From: JAJEFO01 sp965209045 | Lineage (GTDB): Bacteria; Pseudomonadota; Alphaproteobacteria; Rhodobacterales; Rhodobacteraceae | Direction of reading: 5' to 3' | NCBI GenBank assembly: GCA_965209045.1 | Contig: CBDBPW010000001.1 | Location: 620,001-684,000 of the forward strand | Length of the DNA stretch: 64,000 nt | Shown: positions 7,733-15,995 of the stretch, piece by piece | Layout of the letters: every line of letters begins with the position of its first letter | Numbering within the stretch: the first letter of the stretch is position 1 | Made by a program: the position numbers and the translations under genes | The notes under the pieces: model-generated | Seen by the model: only the letters and a program-made list of their open reading frames with translations | Database searches by the model: none | What the model was told of the DNA's origin: nothing

Positions 7733-8746
7733 CTATTCGGCCGCAGCCCGGATGGCAGCCAGCAGATTCCTGAAGTCGTCGCCCTTTTCCGCCGCATAGC
7801 GGTCCTGCACCCGCTGGCCCGCGGCGATGAAGTCGGACTTGTCGAAATCGGTTGTCTGCATGCCGCCCTGACCCTCTGTCGTGAGGAAGGCCCGGATCTC
7901 CGAAATCTGCCTGGACATTTCCTCCTTGTGGAAGACTCCTGCGTCGAAGGCAGCCTTCAATACAGCCTCCCTTTGGGCATCGGTGAGCCTGTCCATGATA
8001 CGCGGGCTCGCGAACAGGGGCGACATGTAGGAGAAGTGTTCGAGCTGCGTGAAGTAAGGCATGATCTCGTAGAACTTCTGCGACTTGATGAACGAGGTGC
8101 CGTTGTCCGCACCGTCAACCGTTCCCGTCTGGAGCGCGGTTGGCGTGTCCGCCCAGGCCAGCGGAATCGGCGCCGCCCCGAACTCCTTGAACGTATCGAT
8201 CATGACCTGGTTCTTCGGAACGCGGACCTTCAGTCCTTTCATGTCCGCCATGGTCTTGATCGGCTGGCGCGAATTGTAGAAGTCGCGGTCACCGACAAAG
8301 CCGTAGGTCAGGAGATGCACCCTGGTCGCCGCCTGGAGCTGTTCGGCAAATTCCCGCCCGACGTCTCCCTCCAGGACACGGTAGGCGTGATCCTTGCTCT
8401 GGAAGATGTACGGCAGGACGAACGCGTCCATCAGCGGGAAGTGCGGTGACACGTTGTTGCCGGTAATGATGTACATGTCGACCGTGCCCAGCTGCATCGC
8501 CTTGAAGGCCTCGTCTTCCGTCAGGAGTTGCGCGCAGCAGCGCACTTTCACGTCGATGCTGCCGTCAGAGTAATTCTCGGCCAGCTCCTCGAACTTGTCG
8601 GCCAGAACGGCGTAGCTGCTGGTGTTTGCCGCCGCGTAGCCAAGATTGATGGTCAGGTCGGCCGCGCCCGCGGTTCCGCCGCCAAGGATCAGTCCCGCCG
8701 CCATCACGGCTGTGGAGGCAGACATTTGAGCAAGTTTCTTGAGCAT
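7733..8746 (-). CDS. dctP: TRAP transporter substrate-binding protein (DctP-type)
   Basis: A 337-residue periplasmic solute receptor. It has an Sec signal peptide (MLKKLAQMSASTAVMAAGL.. to AGA-A near residue 28), then NLGYAAANTSSYAVLADKF, typical of the DctP mature start. The central blocks are YNSRQPIKTMADMKGLKVRV, with the conserved Arg that binds the solute carboxylate, and LQTGTVDGADN. The Arg suggests a carboxylate-bearing ligand. GGGAGGA precedes the ATG at 8746. First gene of the dctPQM-amidohydrolase operon, divergent from the LysR gene. Confidence 0.92.
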   Translation of the reverse strand: MLKKLAQMSASTAVMAAGLILGGGTAGAADLTINLGYAAANTSSYAVLADKFEELAENYSDGSIDVKVRCCAQLLTEDEAFKAMQLGTVDMYIITGNNVSPHFPLMDAFVLPYIFQSKDHAYRVLEGDVGREFAEQLQAATRVHLLTYGFVGDRDFYNSRQPIKTMADMKGLKVRVPKNQVMIDTFKEFGAAPIPLAWADTPTALQTGTVDGADNGTSFIKSQKFYEIMPYFTQLEHFSYMSPLFASPRIMDRLTDAQREAVLKAAFDAGVFHKEEMSRQISEIRAFLTTEGQGGMQTTDFDKSDFIAAGQRVQDRYAAEKGDDFRNLLAAIRAAAE

Positions 8747-8782
8747 CCCAGTCCTCCCGGTTGTGTGCAGGAAGGAAACGTC

Positions 8783-8798
8783 GCATGTATTTCAATGC
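8783..8798. promoter_or_regulatory. candidate LysR-type box in divergent promoter
   Basis: GCATGTATTTCAATGC is a GCAT-N8-ATGC interrupted palindrome with a T-N11-A core in the 104-bp gap between dctP and the LysR gene. This is where a LysR regulator would bind to control both directions. The assignment rests on motif shape and position only. Confidence 0.4.
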
Positions 8799-8850
8799 AA
8801 GTATAATATCAATTTTGGATTCTTTGATGCCGTTGTGATATCATGATGTC

Positions 8851-9735
8851 GTGAATTTCGGCCTGAGACATATTCGGTACTTTGCGGCCGTCGCTGAAGA
8901 GCTGCATTTCCGCCGCGCCGCCGAGCGGCTGAACGTGGCGCAGCCGGCGTTGAGCCGCTCCATCAAGCATCTGGAAGCCCAGCTCGGCGTTCAGCTTCTC
9001 GATCGTTCCAACCGGCGTGTCCGGCTGACACACGCCGGCACGGTGTTCCTTTCCGGCTGCCAGGACGTGCTTCGTGCGATGGAGGGCGTGATCGCGCGCA
9101 CGAACAAGGCGACGACCGGGGAACTCGGCCACCTGGTTGTCGGGTACACGGACTTCGCGATCTGCGGAGAGTTGCCCGCAATACTCCGGGACTTTCAAGT
9201 GCGGCACCCCGACATCACGATAGAGCCCGTGCATGGCTTCACGGCCGGACAGCTGGAGCGGCTCAAGACCGGAAAACTCGATTTCGGCTTCCTGACAGGC
9301 CCCCTCCACCAGTCGGAATTCGCGAGCGTGACGGTTCAAGACGATCCGTTCGTCGCGGTGCTCTACGACAGTCATCCCCTGGCCGGCAGGAACGGCGTTG
9401 ACCTGGGCGAGCTTGCGGGAGAGCCGTTTGTGCTCGGCAACCCAAGCGGCTGGCAACACTTCAACGATCACCTGTTCAGCATTTGCCGTCGCGCCGGATT
9501 TGCCCCGGATGTCGCGCAGCACGCATTCAACTCGGAAGGGATTTTCGGCCTGATAGCATGCGAAATGGGCATAACCATTCACACGACATGCGCGGAGAAC
9601 ATCTTGCGAAAGGGCCTCGTCCTCCAGCCCATAAGGGATCTCGACGCAACCTTGCCGACGATCGCCGTCTGGAGGAATTCGGGGGTCACGTTGACGCAGC
9701 AACTGTTCGCGGAGTTTCTGGTCGAACGCGCCTGA
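8851..9735 (+). CDS. LysR-family transcriptional regulator
   Basis: 294 residues. The N-terminal winged helix-turn-helix (residues 5-62) has the LysR pattern LHFRRAAERLNVAQPALSRS followed by IKHLEAQLGVQLLDR. The rest is a LysR effector-binding domain (RLKTGKLDFGFLTGPL, VLYDSHPLAGR). GTG 8851 is used as start because it gives the family's usual M-x-x-R-x-L-R-x-F opening (MNFGLRHIRYF). It is divergent from dctP, so it is the likely local activator or repressor of the TRAP-amidohydrolase operon, sensing the substrate or an intermediate. Confidence 0.9.
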   Translation: MNFGLRHIRYFAAVAEELHFRRAAERLNVAQPALSRSIKHLEAQLGVQLLDRSNRRVRLTHAGTVFLSGCQDVLRAMEGVIARTNKATTGELGHLVVGYTDFAICGELPAILRDFQVRHPDITIEPVHGFTAGQLERLKTGKLDFGFLTGPLHQSEFASVTVQDDPFVAVLYDSHPLAGRNGVDLGELAGEPFVLGNPSGWQHFNDHLFSICRRAGFAPDVAQHAFNSEGIFGLIACEMGITIHTTCAENILRKGLVLQPIRDLDATLPTIAVWRNSGVTLTQQLFAEFLVERA

Positions 9736-9971
9736 TGGCCTGCGCGACAAGTCGCTGCGCCGGTTTGCGGCAGACATGCTGCCCTGTTTCCCGAACGGCG
9801 ACTTCCATTACGTCGACCGGCAATGTCCATCTCCCACATCGACGGGCGGCGGCCGAGGCGGGAAGGAGGATGACGGACAGGGATCGGAACGGCCTCACGT
9901 CCGTCCCGAATTCGTCGGCCGGTCGCCGCATGGCCTCTTTCGAAGGGATCGGCCGGCGCGGTCCGACGCCG

Positions 9972-10748
9972 TCATGCGGGCCACGCGGCACGCACGCCAA
10001 GCAGGACCGAAAGCGCCATCAGCACGAAAATCGCTGTCCGCTTGAAGCTCTCCGGGTCAGTCCGGACAAAGCCGCGATTCCCTGCGACGACCCCTGCGAC
10101 CAGGACCGGGAGGAAGACTGCCGTCCGCCAAAGGACGCTGGCGTCGATCAAGCCCTGGGCCGCGAACATGGCAGCTCCGACACTGTCGGTGCCAATGAAA
10201 TAGGCGATGATCGAGGCACGACCTGCCGCCACGCCGATCGGCGACGAGAAATAGAACAGTATCGCCGGCGGCCCGACGATCCCCATGCTGCCGTTAAGGA
10301 CGCCGGCCATGAGCCCGACTCCGACGGTGGCGGTCCGGCCCGGCTCCTTCGAGAGCGCGAAGCCCCGCAGGATCAGGACCGCGGCAACCAGGACGGTGAT
10401 GGCCAGCGCAATCCGGACAGGTGCCGCCGGAAGCCTTGTGAGGACGTGAATGCCGACCGGCGTTGCCGCCCAGGTCCCCAGAAGCAGGAGCGCGATGGAT
10501 CGCCACCTCACGTCGCGCCAGATCTGCGGCAGGAGGGTGACGCTGGTGACGACCTCGAACATGAGGACCATCGGAACGACCTGCAGGGGCGGAAGCGCGA
10601 GCGAGAGGCTGGTCATCCAGAACATTGACGCCCCGAATCCGGTGTAGCCTTTCAGGTAGGCGCCTGCCAGCACCGCGGCCAGGCCGTACAGGAGTGTCAA
10701 CGCCTCCAGGCCGGTCGCACTCAGGATGCCGCTTGCAACCTCGCCCAT
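9972..10748 (-). CDS. TauE/SafE-family sulfite exporter-like permease
   Basis: A 258-residue polytopic membrane protein with about eight helices. The family's two related halves are visible: KGYTGFGASMFWMTSL near the N terminus, and GLMAGVLNGSMGIVGPPAIL in the middle, with the G.GG/GPP signature. TauE/SafE members export sulfite, sulfoacetate or similar organic anions, or take up such compounds. Start ATG 10748 drops a 39-residue non-family tail. It is convergent with the LysR gene. Its substrate is not evident and no sulfonate gene adjoins it. Confidence 0.82.
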   Translation of the reverse strand: MGEVASGILSATGLEALTLLYGLAAVLAGAYLKGYTGFGASMFWMTSLSLALPPLQVVPMVLMFEVVTSVTLLPQIWRDVRWRSIALLLLGTWAATPVGIHVLTRLPAAPVRIALAITVLVAAVLILRGFALSKEPGRTATVGVGLMAGVLNGSMGIVGPPAILFYFSSPIGVAAGRASIIAYFIGTDSVGAAMFAAQGLIDASVLWRTAVFLPVLVAGVVAGNRGFVRTDPESFKRTAIFVLMALSVLLGVRAAWPA

Positions 10749-10752
10749 GCTC

Positions 10753-11175
10753 TCAGCCCTTTCTCGAGCGGACCGCTGGCCGTGAAGGGATTTCCAGCCA
10801 CGCTTCCGTTGCGCCGGCGCGCTGGCAGCGAAGACGCGGTTCGGCCACCGTCCGCTCGAATGCATCGACCGATGGATTCAACCGCCGCCTCGCGCACGTG
10901 TCCGTGGCCATTCCCGTTGCCCGCGCTGCCAGGCATCCGAAACGCGTTGGCAACCCGACGGGTCCCGTCCGACGGCGCCTTCGGGACGGGCGCTCCTTCA
11001 AGGGCGGAGAGATCCGGACAGAACGCGGTGCCCGTGCTTGTTGCGCCCGCGCCCTCCGGAAGCCGGATCCAGCGAGCATGCAGGCATGGTCTGCGTTCCA
11101 GTCGTCCGGCATCACGAGCTTCCCTTTCGCCGATTGAAGGCTCTCGAACGTCTCCGCCTTGACCTTCTGCGCCAT
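10753..11175 (-). pseudogene. unrecognised coding remnant
   Basis: From an ATG at 11175 one minus-strand frame reads like protein for about 40 residues (MAQKVKAETFESLQSAKGK, then LVMPDDWNADHACMLAG). A second frame then appears to take over (CPDLSALEGAPVPKAPSDG). This looks like a frameshifted, decayed gene between the TauE-like and PPOX genes. No family is recognised. Confidence 0.25.
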
Positions 11176-11252
11176 GTCCGTGATCCGCAAGCAATGTGCA
11201 TCCGGCTGTTCGGCCGGCCCGCGTGGAGCCGGCCCGGAAGGGAGGCAGGGCA

Positions 11253-11804
11253 TCAATCGTCATCGAGGATCCCCGGAGCCATGCTGTCGATGCTGACCGT
11301 GTTCTTGCGCCGCCAGTACCCGGTGACGCCCTCCTGGCTCATCCGTTCGCAATGCGGGACCAGCTCCTCTTCGCCACGATTCTTGACGAACCGCATGACC
11401 GGGATGCCGCTTCCGCGGGAAGCCCGGACGAGATCGACCCTCAAGTCAAAATTCCGCCGCGAGCCGGCAAGGACGGGGAAACCGGCGACCTTCCCGTCCC
11501 GGTTCCGGTCGCGAGGACGGCTGGCCGTCGCCTGCCCGTGGACACGCAGGATCATGGGACTGCCTTCGAAGGTACGGAACTTCAGGGGCATCCGGCTCGA
11601 TGTTTGCGGGTGGGAGGCCGTCTCGTTGCCGCTGCCGCTCAGGTCGAGCCACCGGACGTGCGCGTCGCCGAGAATGCGCAACGTGCCCATGCCCTTGGGC
11701 GACACGTTCACCCGCCCGTCGGGTGCCGCGGTGGCCACGAAGAACACGGGCTGCCGCTCGATGCACGCGCACCGGGTCGGGTGCAATGCCGTGCCGGTCC
11801 CCAA
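11253..11804 (-). CDS. pyridoxamine 5'-phosphate oxidase-family (PPOX) protein
   Basis: 183 residues of the flavin-binding split-barrel PPOX family. The order of motifs fits this subgroup of about 180 residues: IERQPVFFVATAAPDGRVNV, SPKGM, WLDLSGSGNETASH, FEGSPMILRVHG, FDLRVDLV and a terminal YWRRKNTVSIDSM. I choose TTG 11804 as start, because GGAGGGAGG lies 4 bases upstream and the family begins about 16 residues before IERQ. The open frame upstream (to 12053) is not family-like. Function is unknown; these proteins are often FMN- or F420-linked reductases. The 303 bp between it and the cupin gene contain nothing convincing. Confidence 0.75.
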   Translation of the reverse strand: MGTGTALHPTRCACIERQPVFFVATAAPDGRVNVSPKGMGTLRILGDAHVRWLDLSGSGNETASHPQTSSRMPLKFRTFEGSPMILRVHGQATASRPRDRNRDGKVAGFPVLAGSRRNFDLRVDLVRASRGSGIPVMRFVKNRGEEELVPHCERMSQEGVTGYWRRKNTVSIDSMAPGILDDD

Positions 11805-12107
11805 GGGTCCTCCCTCCGGATCGCGATTGGTTGGCGCCGGACCAAGGTCTCTGCGCAGATCGGGCAGGTTGTGCCGCACCGCCTGCCGCGCAGGCCAGTC
11901 ACCGATCTGTCCGACTGTTTCATCGCGCATTTGCCTCCGGAGACCGTTTTCCAGCCGCTTGATCCGAGGAGGAAGCCGAGGAGTCCCGCAAGGATGCGAT
12001 GATCGGGCGACATCACCCGGAGGATGGCACCGTCCATCGGGCGGGAAGGTCATGCGACCGCTCGCATTCGCTTCTTGGAATTCTCGAACAAGCCGGCACG
12101 ATTCCGG

Positions 12108-12509
12108 TCAGGACGTGCCGGAATACTCTGCGTCGGTAACGTGTTCCATCCAAGTCACGTTGGAGCCGTCCAGCGCCTCCTGGATCGCGATGTGGGTCAT
12201 TCCGGTATCAGGTGCAGCGCCGTGCCAATGGCGTTCTTCGGGCGCGAACCAGACGACATCGCCAGAACGGATTTCGTGATTTCGGTCACCAGATGCCTGC
12301 ACGAGACCCTTGCCCGCGGTCACGATCAGTACCTGGCCAAGAGGATGCGTGTGCCATGCAGTTCGGGCACCAGGTTCAAAGGTCACAGTCAGCGCACGGA
12401 CCCGGGAAGGGTCAGGTGCCATGATCACCGGGTCAATTCGAACCCGACCTGAAAACGAGTCTTCCGGTCCGGTCCGGGACGGGCGCGATCCGGCCTGCAA
12501 AATCTCCAT
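12108..12509 (-). CDS. small single-domain cupin protein
   Basis: 133 residues forming one cupin barrel. Cupin motif 1 is visible as PGARTAWHTHPLGQVLIVTA, with the two metal-binding His of HTH plus the downstream Gln/Glu position. Motif 2 is GDVVWFAPEERHWHGAAP, supplying the third histidine. The protein resembles the cupins often paired with carboxymuconolactone decarboxylases or annotated as mandelonitrile-lyase-like. No partner gene is next to it, so the reaction cannot be assigned. Confidence 0.8.
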   Translation of the reverse strand: MEILQAGSRPSRTGPEDSFSGRVRIDPVIMAPDPSRVRALTVTFEPGARTAWHTHPLGQVLIVTAGKGLVQASGDRNHEIRSGDVVWFAPEERHWHGAAPDTGMTHIAIQEALDGSNVTWMEHVTDAEYSGTS

Positions 12510-12908
12510 GTGTTCACTCCTTTCGCCCGGGCTGTCGGCGTCGTCTCATTCGTTCGCCGCCGCCGGTATTGAAACCAGCTTCCGGCAGATTTACCACTTC
12601 AGTTTGTTGGGCTAAACCCAACATGAGCACCGAATCCGCCATGGGATTCTCATGCCCTTGGCTTCCTGATCCCGTTCTTCTTCATCCTGCGTCCTGGAAG
12701 ACGGCTTGAGACCGGCCCCGACATCCGTAGAATGGCCCCGAGCGGTTGCCTTCCGGGAAGACTCGAAGAGATGCATCGGCTTGCGCGCATGCCGGGCGGA
12801 TCTCACGGGAACCGAACGAAGGACAGCGGGATCCGGCCGAACCGGCATGGCGACGGTCCCGACGGGCGATTTCCTGTCGCGCGAATTCGATTGAGGAGAC
12901 CGGATTTC
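12510..12908. other. no gene recognised
   Basis: About 400 bp between the divergent cupin and lipoprotein genes. Frames here are not protein-like. It should hold both promoters, but no clear -35/-10 pair or operator stands out. Confidence 0.4.
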
Positions 12909-13877
12909 ATGGATATCGCTGCCCGACCCTCCTGCCTCGCCCTCATGCTCGCGCTCGGCGCCTGCTCCAGCGGCGAAGAGAGGGCCTCCATCCGTCCGAC
13001 GAGCTTCGACGGCGAGGTGCTGCGGATTGCGGTTCTGCGCGCAGACGGCCGCACGGAGCGGTTCTCGAGTCTCCGCGACGAATGGTATTCGTGGTCCTGG
13101 TTCCCCTTCATGCCCAACCACTCGGGCCGGCGCTGGACCATGGGCAAGACCGACCGCGACGGCGTCTCGCTCGCCTATGCCCTGGTGAGCTGGGACAACG
13201 ACGACCCGACCGACTACCTGTCGGCCGGGTTCTGGATGCGCTTCGACGGCGCCATGACGACACGGCGCCTCAACCCGGCGGACGCGGAGATCGTCCCGTT
13301 CATTGACGGGCCGGAGCTCGATGCGCGCCACCCGCCCGAACTCCCGGTCTCGGGCACGGCTGCCTATGCCGGCAGCGCCGGCGGGGTCTACCGCTACCGC
13401 CACCCCGGTGCGGAGCCGCTGGCCGAGGAGTTCACGGCGACGATCACGCTCGAAGCGGATTTCGCCGCTGGCACCGTCGCCGGCTGCATCGGCTGCGTCG
13501 GCGACATCGCGCTCGAGCGCGAGCACCTCTATGCGTTGCTCGGCTGGCGGCGCGGCGACGCGGCTGCCGGGCACCCGCCCACAGGCTACGAGATCCGCTT
13601 CGCGCCGGCCGCGATCGGCGCGACCGGCGGATTCGAGGGCGCCTCCGTGGCGGTGACCCACCCGGACCGCGCCATCGTCGGCTCGGACGGGTCCTGGTCC
13701 GGCCGTTTCTCCAGCCGCCCCGCCGGGGACGGAACGCCTAGGCTTGCCGCTGGCCACGCCAGCGCCGCATTCGCCGAGGCCGACGGCGGCGAAGGCAGCT
13801 TCGATTCGATCTTCACCGTCCTGCACCCGACCCTGTTGCCTGAACCTCCTCGGGATGACCCTCGTCCGGGACCTTGA
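12909..13877 (+). CDS. lipoprotein with transferrin-binding-protein-like beta-barrel
   Basis: 322 residues. A lipoprotein signal (helix then LALGAC with the lipobox Cys near residue 19, followed by SSGEE) points to outer-membrane or periplasmic anchoring. The body is beta-rich with repeated Gly/Asp turns. Near the C terminus it has GSDGSWSGRFSS, DGTPRLAAGHASAAF and GGEGSFDSIF, the G-x-W-x-G-x-F...F pattern of the TbpB-like beta-barrel domain. GAGGAG lies about 10 bases before ATG 12909. No TonB receptor or iron gene is nearby, so a metal or haem role is only a guess. It is more GC-rich than its neighbours. Confidence 0.65.
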   Translation: MDIAARPSCLALMLALGACSSGEERASIRPTSFDGEVLRIAVLRADGRTERFSSLRDEWYSWSWFPFMPNHSGRRWTMGKTDRDGVSLAYALVSWDNDDPTDYLSAGFWMRFDGAMTTRRLNPADAEIVPFIDGPELDARHPPELPVSGTAAYAGSAGGVYRYRHPGAEPLAEEFTATITLEADFAAGTVAGCIGCVGDIALEREHLYALLGWRRGDAAAGHPPTGYEIRFAPAAIGATGGFEGASVAVTHPDRAIVGSDGSWSGRFSSRPAGDGTPRLAAGHASAAFAEADGGEGSFDSIFTVLHPTLLPEPPRDDPRPGP

Positions 13878-14444
13878 AGCGTGCATCTCCGACGGCGGGG
13901 AACCCAACCTGCCAAGCCCCGGACAATCGCTGCGTCGAGCGGTCTTGCGGCATCCGTCCGTCATCGGTGGCCAGCGAGCGGACGCCGGCACAGATATCGA
14001 TCGCTGTCTGGTTGCGCCAAGACGAAGGCCGGGTTCGTCCCAAAAGTGATGCATCAGCCATTTCAAGGATTTGAGAATTCGCCCGTATTGCAAGGGCGTG
14101 ATGTCACTTCGAGTCTCGCGATTCGGGCATCGGTCAATGCGACTGGCTTCAGGGAAAGAACCCGGAGGGCATTTGCACGGCATGAATGCCTTGAAGACTG
14201 GGTGACCGAAAAGGGACGGTTGCAGACATGCCGTGAAAGGCCGCCTGCAAATCGGCTTGAAACGCCATAAGACATGGTCACGGTTTCGGACGACCGATCT
14301 GTGACGGGGCGGCTCATGTCCGCAACCTTCGCCCGCGCCCGCGTTTCGATTTCCGGCCAGGAGCCCGGACACCGGATCATGGAGATCGACTCGGCGGCCT
14401 TCAGCGTCGAGCCGCACCGGATCGGCTCGGCGTCCTTGTGCGGA
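13878..14444. other. no intact gene; possible IS debris
   Basis: No complete frame. Around 14095-14190 on the plus strand the translation (VTSSLAIRASVNATGFRER) faintly recalls the middle of IS110 transposases. I cannot support that call beyond a hint. Confidence 0.25.
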
Positions 14445-14885
14445 TCAACGGCCGCCGCGCAGGCTGAGTTTGCCCCCGTGCGGCCTTCGGCACGGGCGGC
14501 GGCAAGGCCCGACAAGGTGCGTTCGCGGATCAGCGCCCTTTCGAACTCGGCCATCGCGCCCAGGATCTGAAGCGTGAAGCGGCGATGCGGTGTCGACCGG
14601 ATCCCCCAGCGACCGGAAGTGAACGCCCCGATCCTGAAGGGCGGTGATCGTCTTGAGCAGGTGCCGCAGGGACCGGCCAAGGCGGTCGAGCCGGACGACG
14701 ACGAGCGTGTCGCCGGCGGCCAGGCGGTCAAGAAGGTCGTGCCGGACGGGACGGGTCGCCGCCGGAGGCGCTTTCCTCGGCAACGGTCGCGCAGCCAGCG
14801 CCTTGAGGTCGCGAGGCTGCGATTCCATTGTCTGTTCGCCCGTGGAGACGCGGGCGTATCCATGCAGGGTGCCTGTCCTGGCCAT
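14445..14885 (-). pseudogene. serine resolvase (Tn3 TnpR-like), frameshifted
   Basis: The frame from ATG 14885 begins LHGYARVSTGEQTMESQ, with the nucleophilic Ser in the Y-x-R-V-S context. It continues LLDRLAAGDTLVVVRLDRLG, RSLRHLLKTI and DRGVHFRSLGDPVDTASP. After a frameshift near 14590 the neighbouring frame continues ILGAMAEFERALIRERTLSG and LAAARAEGRTGA. This is the full catalytic domain plus the arm helix of a Tn3-type resolvase. The C-terminal HTH is missing or unreadable. Probably a relic of the same wave of elements as the Tn3 transposase fragment about 11 kb away. Confidence 0.7.
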
Positions 14886-14916
14886 AAAGCCACGCCCGTA
14901 ATGGTTGAGGGACGGT

Positions 14917-14996
14917 CAGCCAAGCTTGGCTGCATGGGAGGATGTCCCTTACGGCTTGGAAAGTGCCACCCATCTCGTGCACGAGATAGTGGGCAC
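14917..14996. repeat. two palindromes upstream of resolvase / after oppF-like gene
   Basis: CAGCCAAGCTTGGCTG (14917-14932) is a perfect 16-bp palindrome. A second, longer dyad runs from 14963 to 14996, with a perfect central ATCTCGTGCACGAGAT and arms matching at 14 of 17 positions. They sit directly upstream of the resolvase, where Tn3-type res sites lie, and just downstream of the peptide ABC operon, where a terminator would lie. Either reading is possible. Confidence 0.45.
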
Positions 14997-15020
14997 TCTC
15001 GCCAAACATGGCCGTTGGCC

Positions 15021-15995
15021 TCAATTCGTACAGATGTGGCAACGAACCCAGTGATCGGCTGATCCGCTTTTGCGCCAATTTGGTGCATTCGAGCTGCATA
15101 CGTCTCCGATGAACGATTGGCACCTTGGGTGAAACAAGCATCCGGAGGGTGGGTTGACTGGGGAAGGAACTTCGCCCCGCAATACAATCGGCGGTTTGTC
15201 CTCGGACTTTTGAACTGGCAGCGCGGCGGACAACAAAGCCTGGGTGTATGGATGTTCCGGCGCATCGAACATCTTGTCGGTCGATCCAAATTCGACGAGC
15301 GAGCCAAGATACATGACGGCGACTTTGTCGGCCATGTACCGCGTCGTGCCCAGATCATGAGCGACCACGACGTAGCTGCACCCAAATTCGGATTGAATGT
15401 CCTTGAACAAATTCATGATTTGCGAGCGGATCGACACATCGAGCGCCGAGACGGGTTCGTCCAGGACCATGAGCTTCGGACGTTGAACGATTGCGCTTGC
15501 GATTGCAATGCGTTGGCGTTGCCCACCGGAAAACTCGTGCGGAAACTTGTGCCCGTCGTCCGGCTGCAAGCCCACCGAGCGCAAGGCTTCGTCAACGCGC
15601 TTTGTCATGTCGCCTTCGCTCAGGTTGTCATTCAGGCGCAATCCCTCGGCGACGATGTCGAAAACGCGCATCCGCGGGCTGAGCGACGCCCAGGGATCCT
15701 GGAAAACGGCCTGCACCTTTGTCCGAAACCGGCGGAGATCAGGGCCGGTCAGTTCGGCAACGTCCTGGCCATTGAGCCAGAACCGTCCCGATGTCGGTTC
15801 GATCAGCTTGAGAAGCATCCACGCGAGCGTTGTCTTGCCACAGCCGGATTCCCCGACAAGCGCCAGTGTCTGTCCTTCTTCCAACTCGAAGCTCACATCC
15901 TGAACCGCGCGCACGATGTGTTCCTTGCGGCGAAACATGCCGGTGCGAATTGGGAAGTGCTTGGAGAGATTCTCTACCTTTAGAATGGGGATCAC
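15021..15995 (-). CDS. peptide/opine ABC transporter ATP-binding protein (OppF/DppF-type)
   Basis: A 324-residue ATPase. Walker A is GESGCGKTT, the signature loop SGGQRQRIAIASA, and Walker B LMVLDEPVSALD, followed by a D-loop and a switch His (VVAHDL). The C-terminal oligopeptide-type extension (RGEVPSPVNPPSGCLFHPRC) places it in the OppF/DppF group. It overlaps the OppD-like gene by 4 bp and is the last gene of a six-gene operon. The imported solute may be a peptide, opine or glycoside-like compound. Confidence 0.92.
   Translation of the reverse strand: MIPILKVENLSKHFPIRTGMFRRKEHIVRAVQDVSFELEEGQTLALVGESGCGKTTLAWMLLKLIEPTSGRFWLNGQDVAELTGPDLRRFRTKVQAVFQDPWASLSPRMRVFDIVAEGLRLNDNLSEGDMTKRVDEALRSVGLQPDDGHKFPHEFSGGQRQRIAIASAIVQRPKLMVLDEPVSALDVSIRSQIMNLFKDIQSEFGCSYVVVAHDLGTTRYMADKVAVMYLGSLVEFGSTDKMFDAPEHPYTQALLSAALPVQKSEDKPPIVLRGEVPSPVNPPSGCLFHPRCQSFIGDVCSSNAPNWRKSGSADHWVRCHICTN

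Noticed and set aside
12612..14417. A 601-codon open frame on the minus strand
   Set aside because: It runs antisense to the lipoprotein gene, which has a lipobox, SD and a recognisable C-terminal domain. The antisense product is Arg/Pro-rich and resembles nothing. High GC content makes such shadow frames common.
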